From Mimachlamys varia (Eukaryota; Mollusca; Bivalvia; Pectinida; Pectinidae), in assembly GCA_947623455.1 (NCBI GenBank), contig OX392538.1, forward strand, positions 27,341,001-27,405,000: DNA of 64,000 nucleotides, given 5' to 3'. This document shows, in pieces, positions 12,963-25,490 of the stretch (its first letter is position 1; each line of letters opens with the position of its first letter). The notes beneath the pieces were generated by a model that searched no databases, was not told where the DNA came from, and worked only from the letters and a program-made list of their open reading frames with translations. The position numbers were made by a program, and so were the translations under genes.

Positions 12963-13135
12963 AGGACCTCTGCTTGGATGGTGAATCCTATGTATAGTCT
13001 CAGTTGCCTAATGAATTTTCTAGAACATCTGTAAGCCATTCTACCTAGTGATTGTTTCTAGAACCTCGGAGGGGTTGGTGAATGCTAGGTATAGTCTCAG
13101 TTACCTAATTAATTATATAGAACATCTGTAAGCGT
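12963..13135 (+). repeat. Two-copy tandem duplication, about 115-bp period
   Basis: GGTGAATCCTATGTATAGTC and GGTGAATGCTAGGTATAGTC are each followed by TCAGTT-CCTAAT and AGAACATCTGTAAG. It lies upstream of esterase copy 2. Confidence 0.7.
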
Positions 13136-13411
13136 ACAGCTTCCGTACTGTCTGCCTTATCTGTAAAATGGGAGATACTTAGATTGCGATAAAAAAATGC
13201 GTACTCACTGTAGTGATATCATGAAAGAGTGAAAATATTTAAGAAAAAATGAGTAGAATTTGCCGTATAATTGGTCATGAAGATGATAATAAAAAAAAGA
13301 CAGGGAATTGTTCATTGTTTTCTTTCAAATTGTGAGAGCAAACCACTTACAATGTACCAGGAAGAGAACAAATAACCATTTTTTATATATCAATTGTAGA
13401 TCCTGCTCAGC

Positions 13412-16400
13412 ATGGCCTGTGGGGGTATACGTTGTCTTTTATTCCTGGCCGTGTGTTTTGTTGCCATAGCCTACGTTCTATACACACCTTTCCCGGAGGG
13501 TGCCGTAGAACCCCATATACAGATGACTGCATCTCTAACAATTGCTGCAATTTTCAAACTGGTGAGGGCAAATTGTATCGCTAAGCTTATTGTTTTTGTG
13601 TGTTTGATGCTTTGAACTTGAATAAATGAATAGAATGATAATATGAGATGGTAATCAGTTTTTGCACTTATCCTTCAAAATCAATGAATGCTAATACTGA
13701 AAATTGTGCTTAACCTCAATGAAGAAGATTATGTCAATAGAAACGTGACATATAATAAAGCAGTAGTATTACATACTTATCAACTTGTTTTTTTTCTGTC
13801 ACATTTTCCTTTGATTGTTTTAATATTTTACTTGTATATCATGATTGAAATTCATTTGTATGCAAAATGAATGTAACGGCTGACCATTTATCGCACTATG
13901 AAAGACGGCATTCAATCAATATATTTTACAATACTCTCATTGAACAAGCTTGATCTATGATCTATGAAAACCACGTGATACGTCTCGAGATCTATTGCTT
14001 TTCATACTTTTATGAGAATCATTTCTGTTGTTAATGTTCAAATAATGTTTGCAGCGCAAAAGTCAATATATTTATATGATAACAAATGTCAACAGTGTGT
14101 ACATATAATCATGTGCTCTTTAATGGTGCCTGAATGCATTCCAAAGTAGGTAAACTTGAATGTTAACCGTATATAGATAAAACCATATGCTCCTGCATGA
14201 TAATTGTATGGAGGTAGAATCATCAATAAAACCATACTTCTAACTCAAAATCAAAAAGAAATAAGAGACAAATGAACAAAGGAATATATTAAGAGCCGAT
14301 AGGAAATGTACCAAAAATAAGATTAGGTGTTTCGGAAAAGTTAGAGTTTTCTACTTCTTCGGTATGAAGTATTAACCATAAAACCACACGCAAACACCAC
14401 ATTATTATGCACCTGCATGGTGAACGTGTGTTAAATGAAATAACACTTGCTCCGGAAAAGTTATCGTATGTTTAGGACTCGCACGGGAACATCCTTTAAA
14501 TTTTGACCCCATATCAATCCGCCATCACATATCAAAATCTACCAAATGTATACATTTGGTAAAGTAAAATATCTATAGATTTCATTCAATGCAGAATATG
14601 TCAACAATTACCCATTTAGATTACTCAGAATCACTGTACTTAGCCGGAACAAATTTTCGGTAGGGACTACAAAAGTATGAAACACTTCATGATAGGCTGA
14701 TTTAGGTGTGTGAGTCCTTTACAAACCCACGTGTTCCGGAATGATGAACGTATGCGCCACTTGTGGCATTCTTCATGATATCGTTCGTCCATTCTGGCAA
14801 TAATGCAATATCGTAATTTTAAACAAAAACTCAAATGTAGAAGCCCCGTGTACCACATACTGTCGAGTACTTTATATCATCTGATTGTTTTTTTGCAGTG
14901 TGATTTTCAAGAGTATGTTGGGTATAAAACATTTGCCAAATGTGCCAGGGATCCGTTCAACTCTATGGTCAACATCGGAGTATCGGATGAAAATGTCCAG
15001 GTAAATAAGAATTCCGTCTTTTCGTATGGGTCTCATAAAAAGCTTAGTACATATGTATGGTATGTTTGAGTATGTGAGAGTGTGAGTATATTAGCGTGTG
15101 ATAGTGTGGGTTTGTGTGAGACTAGATAGATTATAAAGTTCTATGATCCTAATGTTATGTTATTTTTAAATGATAAGTATACAACATTAAGCTGAATTAT
15201 GAAGACTAAATTCAGTTTCTTTTATAACTAGCTACGGAAAACAACAACTACTTTCAATTCGATAGTTTTGAAGAACATGATGATACATGAAAGTTGCTTA
15301 AAAATATATCATGCCCACATTTTCAGGTCAGTGAAGAGTTGTTTGACGGTGTTAAAGTGAGACTATATGTACCACGTGATCAAAACGTAAAACGCCCTCT
15401 ACCGGGGATAATTTTCATTCATGGAGGCGGCTGGATCTTAAGTTCACCTGGTGAGATTTTTTAAAAAATCATGATGTTCGTTATTGTTTTAGTTAATCAT
15501 TCTACTTCCTGTAGGCATCTATAAGCAATATGATAATAATAATGATGACGTCAAAGCCATTGCATAACTTTTTTCATGCTTTAGTGCACTTTATGTAGGA
15601 GAAAAACTTTTAAATTTTAATGTTAGGTAGAAGCTGGACCGTCATCTGGTCCGTAAACTGACATCAGGATAATTTATTTATATCATTTTCACAGATCATT
15701 TTTACAGATTAAAATACCATTTATTCCTAAAAGATGACGTAACACACACATGCTGCATCTTTAAGTAATCGATACAGTATGCCGAAAAATTAATTACACT
15801 GCATCACACAGCTGTTTCGTCCTTCTCTGACTCACTTATAAACGCTGCTAATGTTACGCTGTAAACATAAACAAAACTGACGTTAAAGTGACATTGTCAC
15901 TTATTGATAAACAACATTCTGAAACGATATCCATATTTTATTAAATTAACTGTTAGATATTTTAGTTATGCGTTTAGTGATATATAGAGCATATCTAACA
16001 GTATCTTCAGTAATACTAAATATATTTCACGAGTGGGGCTAATATTTTTAAATTTTTCACAAGTGCGTAGCTATACTTTATTTTAGTATATATATATATA
16101 TGTTATAATAATAATAATAATATATAACATTTGTAAAGCATTTAATATATTGAAAGTTCGTGTTCGTGGTTACTACAATGTATATGTGTATGTGGTGATT
16201 CTTAGTCATTCATATCTTATATCCTATTTTCTTTTATTCACTCATTCATTCATTCAATGCTTCCCCTGCAATGTTAATTGCCGTGAATCTATAAGTGAAT
16301 TTAGTTCGAACATTGTAATCGGCACTGAGATGATTTATTTCTTTCTTTGTTAAATGAAGTTTATTTCGCCGAAAATTGTTTTCGTTTTGGGTTTCGAATC

Positions 16401-19400
16401 TCGTTATCTCACCGACACCATGGCTAAATCATGAGTGTTCCGAACATTCGAGTTACAAGTTTGAATGTATAGTGGGATGTTTTGACGGACCGACATGTTA
16501 TAAAGTTATACAATTTTGTCATATTTTTGCGTATTACAAATGTGTTATTTGAGCACTGTGTTTGGCTGTTAGATTCAATTGTTTTTAATGTAATGTCATA
16601 TATAGGACATTTACATGACGTCATGGACCTCTGCACGGGAGTCAAGATGACGGCGTTTTACATTTTAATCGTGTATGAATAATGACGTTTAACACGAATG
16701 AATAACACAAATCTAATGTGATATTTGTTTTAGAAGAATTTCGATTTCATATGAGATTTGAAACTCGTGATGATTTTTTTTCAATATTGATCTCGAATCC
16801 TTAAACCCGTATTATTTATTATCACACTATCTACACTGTAGAAATATAGATTATGACAGTACCATATTTGTAGTTGTGAATCTTTTATTTCAATTATATT
16901 ACAGACACGTATGATGGACTTACCAGGAACCTTGCTACGTCCCTTTCGGCAGTCGTTGCCTCTGTCGAGTAAAGTTCATTAACTGACATTTTCTTTAAAA
17001 AAAAAACAACAATGAAACGAAAGTTTTTAATCGACTAAAATCTATGATTGAAATACGTATTTGTTATCGAATTAATTCCATTTGAATTCTTTAATTATAG
17101 CAAGATTTAAACGCAAAGGAGTAGATTCACGAATAGCCCTTTTTGGCCCTGTCTTGAATATTTTTAATTTTTATACCACATACATGCATGAATGAAAGTA
17201 TAAAAAAAAACAAAAGTTTTTTATAAATGGGGCTTTGCATTCCTTAGCAACGGCCTTAGCAACGTAAGGTATTTTTTGCAAGGGAAATGCATAATTCCTT
17301 TTTCTTTCATCTTTCATTTCATGTTGATATAGGTTTTATCCTTTAAATGTGGTTTTGATAGCTTACATTAAAATGCGTTATTATTGGAATACCAAAATAA
17401 CTTGATATTGTAATGTGAATGCGAGTAATGTCCATAGCAACCATATTTATACCATAGCAACACTATTGCAGATGTCAAAATTTGGTATAAGATATTTTAT
17501 TAAATGTAAATTTGAAAAGTTCTATTATAATATCAAAGTTAGGAAAGGTATCGATGCCTATAATTTCAATGTTACTTCATAAGCGATACATCAGGCATGC
17601 ATGGTGTTGCTAATCCGGCTCTTGTCGGATGACATATGTTTACTGGCAACTTCAAAATGTGCATACCAGAAGACAAACTCCGAACACAAGAAAACGTGTG
17701 GTTCAGCAATAACAAATTTATTATATGGGACATTATTATCAACCAAATATAGTATTTAGATGCAAGACACATAGTAAACTATATGTCATTTAAACAAATG
17801 GCATTGATAACAATTTGTAAGAATAACAGTCAGATTCTAAGTGAATTTACAACGATATGCAACATATTTAAACTAAAATGGTAAACAGATCTGATAAACA
17901 TAGACTCATATCTGATAAACACAGACACAATACATACAATGATACAAATGTTAGTCATATCAGATTAAAAAAATAAAATAGAAATATGTGCCAGCTAAAA
18001 AGACCCTGCCACCACATGAAATTAGTTTTCCAAAAACTTTGACAATATTTTAATTTCGACCTTAAAAAAGGCAAAGATATGGCTGCCATTTTGTTTTTTC
18101 ACAAAAATATATACGCCACTGTCTTTGTATTGACAGACTATATACAGTATACAAAATGTACATACCATATATCATTTGAATCGGGCAAACTATAAATTTC
18201 AACCAATCAAAAGTCTCTATTTGGCAGCCACCTTGAATCGTAACCATGTTTTTTCATTGTTAATTATGAGTGCTGTCATAGTATCATCTATCCCATCAAG
18301 TTTCATTGGAATCCATATGACAGAACAAAAGTTATCACAGGATATGTTTTCAGCCAATCAAGAGGACGTCGTGGCCATCTAAGATGCTTGATACAGAAAA
18401 AAGGGAAAACTGCACAATTATAAATCATGCTTATTATATATGCAAGGCTTGGTGAAAATCACATTGGCAGTTATTTAGATAAGTTAAATGTAGTTGCATG
18501 CGACAGGACAGACATGGATAGCACTATATGCCCCCCCCCCCCCTCATATTCATTGTGGGGGGGGGGGGGCATAAAAAATCACAAGGGTTTGAAAGGAAAG
18601 ATGGAGTCCATGCAGGACAATAGATTCATGCAAACAGTTTTTTCTCGTTATACATGTCCGCTCATATTAATTTTTATTGAGGCTTACACATTTATATTTG
18701 AAAAAAGCTGGCGTCTGATATTGTGTGCGCTCTTAATGTACAATGATCATTTAAAAGGCTGTCTGGAAATTTAAAGGAAATGATGTTCATGGATAAATCA
18801 TTAACAACGTTTAATACTTATATTCAGGCAAAGTATAAACATATGATTCTGTCTGAAGTGTTTATGCGAAAACATTATTACATGCACTCTTTATCATATA
18901 GTACTAGTACAGAAGTCATTCTTCTATACCACTTGCACAACTATCACTATCAGACCCATCAACGACTTCTGGAATGGATTGCGCATCAAGAACACTTTTC
19001 CCCCAATCACAAACACCATGCGACCGGCAGTCTGAATACCGAGCTTTTCCAAGATACCACAAAATGGCAGCGATGTGCGAGCAAACACCGACTACTCTCG
19101 CGCCTGCACGGCATTTACAGTACCATGATTCTATGTTCACATCATTGTACTTTATCCACAGCAAGTACTTCTTTGATGAGGTATGGCGACTCTGTATTTT
19201 CACACGAATAAAACCACGATCTTCCTTGTGAATGTATATATCACTCTCCCCGTCAATGTGTTCTTGTATGTAACTGGAACTAAGTTTTAGCTGGTACGTA
19301 CCACACGTGATATTCCGAAGCTGGTCCTCATCTAACACAGGGAAGTCATTCAAGTCACTCTCATCTGATGCTTGCCAACAGGCAGACTTTCTCGCCAAAT

Positions 19401-22400
19401 CGTTCTCTTCGACAAAGAGCTTCAAGCTGTTTACTTGTCGAGATAGATACAACATCTTGGCTCCCTCAAGTTCCTCTTTATCTGGATCGTCACATGAGCT
19501 AAGTGGTCGGAAATATTTGTTGGTTATTGCACACACAATCTTGATGTAGTCCCCGATATAAGGCACCTGGTTCGTAGGAAGGGTGTGATCCAAGTATTTC
19601 CAACTTTTAATCCTTGCATTGGAGGACTCCACAACCCATCTCACCTACAAGATATATTTTATCTGAATGATGTCCATCAAATAAAGCAAAGCAAACACTT
19701 TATATTCAATGATGCATATATATATAATTATACTTGTTCTATGATATATATATATATATAATTAACTTGGAAGAAACAGGGTACGTACCTATCCTTTAAG
19801 GTTTATTTTCTACATTATACTGTTTTTAAATGTCAGTTCATTCCTGGAATTACATTATATCAAAGAAAATGTTGGGTTTTTTTTATTGTTTTTATAAGAA
19901 GTTTTTGATAATCATAGAAGACTGATATGGCAATAAAGAGTTCGCAGTGAATTCATATAGACAGTAACTCACCTTTGTGACCAATCTGCTCATGTTCGCA
20001 TCCTCAGTTGACATCTGTTTCTGTCCCTTCACCAGAAAACGTGGCATTTCTGCTTTGATTCCCAGGTCCTCCAGAAGTGAAATGGAATCCCTAAATCCCC
20101 TGTCCACAATGAAAATGTCATCCTCCTTTATCCAAGACCGGATGTCTTCAACATTGGTCTTAAGAATGTGGTTCAAAATTGACGCATCATTGTTCTTTGA
20201 ATCAGCCAAGTATGGTCCTAAAATGGAAATGTAATAACCACTTGTTGTGACGATTACCATTGGTTTCACTAGGGGCCTCCCTTTATGCATACTGTAAGAC
20301 CGTCGCTGGAAATGGAAGTTGTTGCTTTTATCAATAAATATATATGTGCCATCTAGCACAAGTATAACTTCTTGCTGTCCAACAGTTCCAAACAAAGTCT
20401 GTGCAAGTGGCCGTGTATGATTCTTAATGACCTCCTCGCGCGAGACATGACCAAACCCTAGATTATCAGGGACAAACTTTTTCATCAATGCTTTCCTTAC
20501 AGTTGATATGGCCCGACGAATACTTGCCTTTGAAACATTAAAGAGAGTTGCCAAAAACTTGTTTGACATTCCGGATTTCATCTTACATAGGAATACTGCT
20601 ACTGTTGTTCGCTGACTCCTTGCAGGAGTGTTTCTAATATCATCTTTCACAGTACCACATATGTCTTTAAAGTTCTCTTTGTCAAATCCAGTAAGCGAGG
20701 TATAATCAGCTTCTGATAATGAGTGGTCGTCATCAAAGTCTAGACGTGTATGCTGGTGTTTCTGGCATATAGCTCGCATTCGCTGTAACATATCCAATAC
20801 TGCTGTCCGGTTAAGAAAAGCATGATCAGCTGTCTTCAAATTCTTTATGGAATCCAATTCAAGAACACCATCTTTAAGATGACCTGGGCAACATCTGGTG
20901 CCTGCTGGTATCAGGATGTTGTGGCGAACGAAGACTGATGTCCGGCACTGAGATGGAACAACTATTAATTTTGGCCCGGGTCGCTTGCAGAATGAACAAT
21001 ATGCATGCGACTTAGATGTTGACTGGATTGGCAGATTAATTGAAGGCGGACTTGATGGCAGATACTTTTTCTGTGTTGGAGGATAAACGTTGTCTGTGTT
21101 GCCCTCAACTGGTGTTGTTTTCGGACGCCTATTCTCTTTATATCTATGTCTACATGTATTACAAATGATGTCGTTGTCTGCACTGTTGATTAGAAATGAT
21201 TTCTTCAAAAATTTCCTAAGTTCCTTTGTGACATTACGCCTCTCCTGCGGCTTTGTCCGTTTTGAACATAAGACACATTGGAATCGTCTTGGGATAGCAC
21301 CAGGCATTCTGCAGAAAAAAATGTATAAAAAAATACTCAGGAAAGTGTCTTGATATTAACATTATAGTGTTCGCTGATTCTTTAGGAATAAGTGTATCAC
21401 CATTAACTTGTTTTAAATACATGCTATTATATTGTGACCAAGACACTAGAAGAGTCTATTAATTAATACTCATTGCATTCAGTTCTTGATTAAGTTTTCT
21501 ATCTAAGATACACCTGAAGGCCATCGCAATGGTATTCGAGCTAAAGAAAAAATATTACGAAATTAACGTCTGATAAAGATGTTGTTTAAAATTGCATAAG
21601 AAAATATATTTGTTGATTGTACATTGTATGCATGTTCTGAAGGAAATAGGTTTCGATAAGGGAGAAAATAAAAGAAAAAAAAAGCACACTGCCTCAACCG
21701 AGAATCGATCTCGGGACCATGCGCATGAAAGTCTAATGCGTTAACCGCTACACCAGGGTGCAGAAACTTTTACATATTCCTGATTAAATTGCCCCTCGCA
21801 ATGTATCGCTTGTTTTTGTGACTTTTTCCCCGATTTATTTTCATCAAAATAATTCTCAATAGTTGGAAATGTAATAATAAAGAACTGTCAATGAAAATAT
21901 AATGGAAGAATTGCGCTAAACAAAAGTAATGAGTACGATCACAGACTCGCTATGTCACGTCAAGTGTCATATTCGGCCTTCGGTATCGCTAGAATAAACA
22001 GATGTTTTATCAAACTTTACAGCCTATTTTTGCATATCAAGTAAATGTATATTACTTTGAAGAGTATAACAATATGTAACCTTCATTAGACAAAACATTA
22101 TTCGATATAAACACGTGTACCATGACCATAAACAAAAGTCACATTTCGGGACGAGTTGTCCATCGTTCTTTGACAGATGACGGATCGATAGGCCAGGAGG
22201 ATTATAGGGTTCTTACCTGTGAATGATTACGACTCCAAACTTGTCGTAAATATCAACTATGGTGACTCTTCTTCATCTTCTTTATCCGTTTTGAACCATC
22301 ATACTAGGAGATTTACGTCAAAGGCAAACTGTATAGTGCTTGTAAATATGCAATGTTGTGAACAGCGCACTACAGTAGGCCTAAGCTTAGATCTAAGATC

Positions 22401-24964
22401 TATTAAGCTTATACTGCCGCACTCGAAAAAAAAATGATCCCGCAAAAATTAGCAAAAAATAACAGAACAATTAACATTTAGATTCTAGGTCTTAATAAAT
22501 CTTTGATTTATACAATTTTGGTTAAAAAAATAATATAATTTTTTCCCTGTCGCAAGTGTCCATTTCGAAACTGACATGGCAGGTTTACCGACCGGAAAAT
22601 GGACGTTTTTCAACCTGAAACTTGCAAACATTTACGAATTATCATATGGCACCATACCTCGCCCAAAAAACAAATTATATGACTGAATTGCAAAATGTTT
22701 ATTCTTTCTTTTGCAATATTTTTTTTTGTGGGCGAAGCATGGTGCCAATGTTAATTTTAGTAAAATATCTTGAAATTTGTTGTGAATTCAAGTCAAAATG
22801 CGTAACCATGGTGATTAATGACATGCGCAAAAAGAAAATACACTTTCTAAAACAAGAAATATTTAAGAATATTGTATCTTATATATATTCAAAGAAATTT
22901 ATACTAGTTATTTTGTTCTAAAATGTTTTTGAAAATTTCATAAAAACAGGGCCAAAAAGGGCTATTCGTGAATCTACTCCTTTACTATCATAATGTCATT
23001 TTGTGCAAAATTATTTTACAGATTTGTCAGCTTTTATATTAATTTTCCTTACATTTCCATGTTAATTTTAGTTACCGATTGGCCCCGGAACACGTCTTTC
23101 CAATACCATTTGACGATTGCTTAAAAGCTTCAAAATATTTCATGGTCAACGCTGAGAAATTCGGGGTGGATGCCAGTCGGATCGCTTTAACAGGTAATTG
23201 TCCCTTCAATGTTTAAGAACAGTAAATACCAACCGATTAATTTAGAAAAGTATTAATATTCATACATCATAGAATACAAAATAGTTAATCATTGAAATAA
23301 AAATCCAAGCACATTAATAATATTTCTTTTATTCTATATAGATGGTTATAACATATAATGTGTCCTCCGTCAAAATACATATATAAAAAAGTATACATTC
23401 ATTTGGTCGAGGAGATCCCATAGACTGTTTATTTGAAGCAAATATTATGTCATAAAATGACTTGCAATATGCGTACACATTTTAGCGATATTATGAAATA
23501 TTTAAAAATTCTAAAACTTTCATTCGTCGTTTACAAGTTAGACGTTTATGGAGTATTTTATTTCTCCTTAAAATAAGCAGTCAATGCTAAAATTCATCGC
23601 AAAATCTAATAAAGAATATGTCCTCCTGCAGATTTCTAGTACAATGAACCAAATGTTTTATTTTGAAACATACAAAAATATCTCTAAAACTTCCTTCGAT
23701 ATCCTGAGCTAAGATAACAATGGCGTGTTGATATGACGTCATCACTTTGTCATGTTCAGTCCTAGAGTGTTAACGGTTTGATAATAAATTCGAGAATACC
23801 GAAGCGTTAATAAAATGATAATCCTAACTCAAAATCGATTAAACTAGAGTGGCAATATAGAAACAAAAGAAAGATTTACATGGAGACTCTCGTAAAAGCA
23901 CAAGAGAATAAGACCAGGTGTTCCGGAAAATTGAGAATACTGCAGTGCGAACAAAACCATACTATGAACTCAAAATCAGTCAAGAAGGGACAAAATATGA
24001 ACGAAATGGATCTATTTACATGGCGGCGCTTGTAAAAGTAAAAGAGAATTAGACCAGGTGTTCCGGAATAGTAAGCGTCTTCTGCTTCATCGACGACACC
24101 CACCATGTAAATATTTGTAACATCCAAGTAAAATAGTTTCTAAAATGAGAAAATCACAACAAGTAAACACACTAATGAGCATACTCAAAACCTCAATATT
24201 TCATATCACTTAAAGATACAGGATATTTCTCAATGAGACAAAGACCATAAATCTAATCTATTATGTGATACGTGTTTCAAAGTTGTTCTTTTGTTAATAC
24301 CACAAACTTTCCTATTTATTTGGTAATAGGTGATAGTGCAGGAGGAAACCTAGCGATGGCTGTTGGAACTAAGCTAACTAAGGAAAGACAACCCCCTCGA
24401 CTACTTGGGCTGATATACCCAGCTCTACAGATGGTGGACTTCAACACCCCGTCATACGTTTCCTATCAGTCGCTTCCATTTATACTACAGAAAAACAGGA
24501 TGGTCAGTTTTTTCTTAACATATGCATTTGGCAACGATAATGACATAGAGAAGTATATGGAGAACAGGCACGTATCGGAAACCCTGAAACGTGCTACGGA
24601 GATGAAGGTCAGTGTGAATTTACTACCGGAAAAATATCGAAAGATTTCTGCTGGGAAACAAACCCCTGTACATACAACATTGGCTCTGAAAGTCGAGAAA
24701 ACAATAACCAATGTATACCTTTGTCCTCTCCTGCTTGATGACGATGAACTGTTTGAATTACCTAAAACCTACTTGATGACTTGTGAATATGACCCTTTGC
24801 GAGATGATGGTCTTATGCTAGCCAGGCGATGGAAAGATATGAACTTCCCTGTGACACATAAACACTGGGACGGTGTACAGCACGGCTTCTTCCATGAGGG
24901 CGGTACCAACGTTACAAAGGAAGCTGTGGACGACTTCATTGGGTACCTCAGAATAGAACTGTAA
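13412..24964 (+). CDS. AADAC: Arylacetamide deacetylase-like esterase, copy 2 (6 coding exons, 398 aa)
   Basis: Exons: 13412-13561, 14899-15000, 15327-15450, 16905-16968, 23072-23193, 24330-24964. Phases match copy 1 and the frame is uninterrupted. Exon 2 is two codons shorter than in the other copies. Catalytic elements are HGGGW at 116-120, Ser190 in GDSAGG, Asp342 in CEYDPLRDDG and His372 in WDGVQHGFF, with the same membrane anchor (MACGGIRCLLFLAVCFVAIA). An N-x-T sequon at N381 corresponds to N383 of copy 1. Residues after the DYRLAPE motif differ from the other copies (HVFPIPFDD rather than YPFPVPFED). Intron 4 is expanded to about 6.1 kb by a full-length DNA transposon on the opposite strand. 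The splice sites on both sides are intact, so the gene may still be expressed. Family role as in copy 1. Confidence 0.92.
15722..15840 (-). repeat. Decayed hammerhead-repeat fragment (intron 3, copy 2)
   Basis: On the minus strand it carries GGACGAAACAGCTGTGTGATGC and then the family tail up to GTTACGTCATCTT. The 5' half of the ribozyme core is lost and the cleavage-site residue is G, so it should be inactive. Confidence 0.6.
17245..17461 (+). repeat. Subterminal TAGCAAC motif cluster in the transposon
   Basis: TAGCAAC occurs at 17245, 17257, 17435 and 17455, just inside the left TIR. Short subterminal repeats of this kind often bind transposases; that role is inferred. Confidence 0.35.
18528..18573. 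repeat. Poly-C/poly-G inverted repeat
   Basis: ATATG followed by 13 C, a short AT-rich spacer, then about 13-14 G followed by CATA. It can form a G:C hairpin of about 16-17 bp, or quadruplex/i-motif structures. It lies inside the transposon, downstream of the transposase stop. Confidence 0.6.
18916..21307 (-). CDS. DDE transposase with C-terminal SWIM zinc finger (2 exons, 687 aa)
   Basis: Exon 1 is 21307-19973 and exon 2 is 19644-18916. The donor is AAG|GTGAGT and the acceptor TTGTAG|GTGAGA, phase 0. Domains in order: a zinc-binding-like N terminus with C11xxC14 and C49xxC52; a second cluster, C104xxC107 with C139/C140 and H143; a helix-turn-helix around 247-274 (SNKFLATLFNVSKASIRRAI); and a DDE_Tnp_4-type (IS5/PIF-Harbinger-like) catalytic core with Asp319 (LDGTYIFID), Asp402 (IFIVDRGF) and Glu451 (RWVVESSNARIKSW). 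A SWIM finger, C621-x-C623 ... C633-x-H635, follows. The exon junction falls between the second Asp and the Glu, so splicing is required for a full triad. Role: cut-and-paste mobilisation of the surrounding element in the nucleus. Exact superfamily is uncertain. A 3' splice site-like CTGCAG lies just before the ATG, so a 5' UTR intron is possible. Confidence 0.88.
21691..21761 (-). other. tRNA-like sequence inside the transposon
   Basis: On the minus strand, TGGTGTAGCGGTTAACGC resembles a tRNA D-arm/box A. CCGAG-ATCGATT-CTCGG is a perfect 5-bp T-stem with 7-nt loop containing box B-like text. A CGCAT/ATGCG stem lies between. The acceptor stem does not pair, the anticodon loop is nonstandard (9 nt), and a T-run follows. 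It is best called a tRNA-derived pseudogene or SINE head. Confidence 0.5.
22646..22749. repeat. Nested fold-back near the right TIR
   Basis: The outer arms ATGGCACCATACCTCGCCC (22646) and GGGCGAAGCATGGTGCCAAT (22730) pair with a few mismatches. Inside, TTGCAAAA pairs with TTTTGCAA. Possibly an inserted mini-element or a subterminal structure. Confidence 0.5.
23876..24125 (-). repeat. Interspersed repeat with TTTACATGG / CCATGTAAA ends
   Basis: The word series CCATGTAAAT ... GACGACACCCACC, AGAAGACGC-like, GTGTTCCGGAA and AAAAGTAAAAGAGAAT recurs at about 3765-3840, 14270-14360, 26319-26470 (opposite orientation), 31590-31760 and 50646-50810. The clearest copy, 26319-26416, is bounded by ATTTACATGGCG and CGCCATGTAAAT. 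Class unknown; possibly a MITE. Confidence 0.55.
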
Positions 24965-25484
24965 TCTATTACACAGTTGTTATTCCATTTCCTACAGGGC
25001 TTTCCACCAGCAAAGGTATATAAATTAAGTGTGGTATGATTGTTGATCAGGGCACATACTCCAACAAATGTGTTAGTTCCGGAAGTACATCCATATATTT
25101 TTTTTTTTTGTGTGTGTGTGTTTTGCTTCAGATGTTGTTCATGGTATGTAATTCTCTCATCATGGCAAATTACGTCATTCTGATATAACGTAGTTTTGCA
25201 ATTCTGCAAATATGGCATTTACATGTATTATTATTTTAATTTGTTTTACTTTTCTTATTTCATTATAGAAAGACTGGACTGTGGGATTGAGAACTTAGTT
25301 TGGGTACGGGTTTCATGAGTACCGGACCTCGTTAGGATAATAAAATTCGGATGTTATTAGCGGGAAAATATGAATAATTTAAGATATTTGTTGTGTTAGT
25401 CATAAAATTTGTTGACCTCATTTATTCCGATGTTTTGTAGTTGATTGCATCCATAAATAATGGAGGGGATCTAAGTTTAAAATT

Positions 25485-25490
25485 AATAAA
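25485..25490 (+). terminator. Polyadenylation signal AATAAA, copy 2
   Basis: The context TTAATAAAGACCTACACA is conserved with copies 1 and 3, 521 nt after the stop codon. Confidence 0.55.

Larger units (their letters stand above)
17115..22983 (-). mobile_element. 5.87-kb DNA transposon with perfect 38-bp TIRs and DDE-SWIM transposase
   Basis: The left end 17115-17152 begins AAAGGAGTAGATTCACGAAT, and the right end 22946-22983 is its exact reverse complement. It lies in intron 4 of esterase copy 2. Comparison with intron 4 of copy 1 places the insertion between CGCAA-like and TTTACT-like flanks. A target-site duplication cannot be fixed because AAA/TTT at the ends is ambiguous. It encodes one intact two-exon transposase gene on the minus strand, a tRNA-like sequence, subterminal TAGCAAC motifs (17245, 17257, 17435, 17455) and a fold-back at 22646-22749. 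Identical TIRs plus an intact frame suggest recent activity. Confidence 0.9.

Noticed and set aside
15801..15840. Functional hammerhead at this copy
   Set aside because: The CUGANGA box and stem I 5' strand are destroyed and the cleavage-site residue is G.
17105..17114. TTAA or three-base target duplication at the transposon
   Set aside because: The left flank (TTTAAACGC) and right flank (ACTATC) do not give a matching duplicate; the AAA/TTT at the TIR ends makes the border ambiguous.
18974..19231. + strand ORFs across 18.8-19.5 kb and 19977-20234
   Set aside because: Antisense shadows of the transposase exons.
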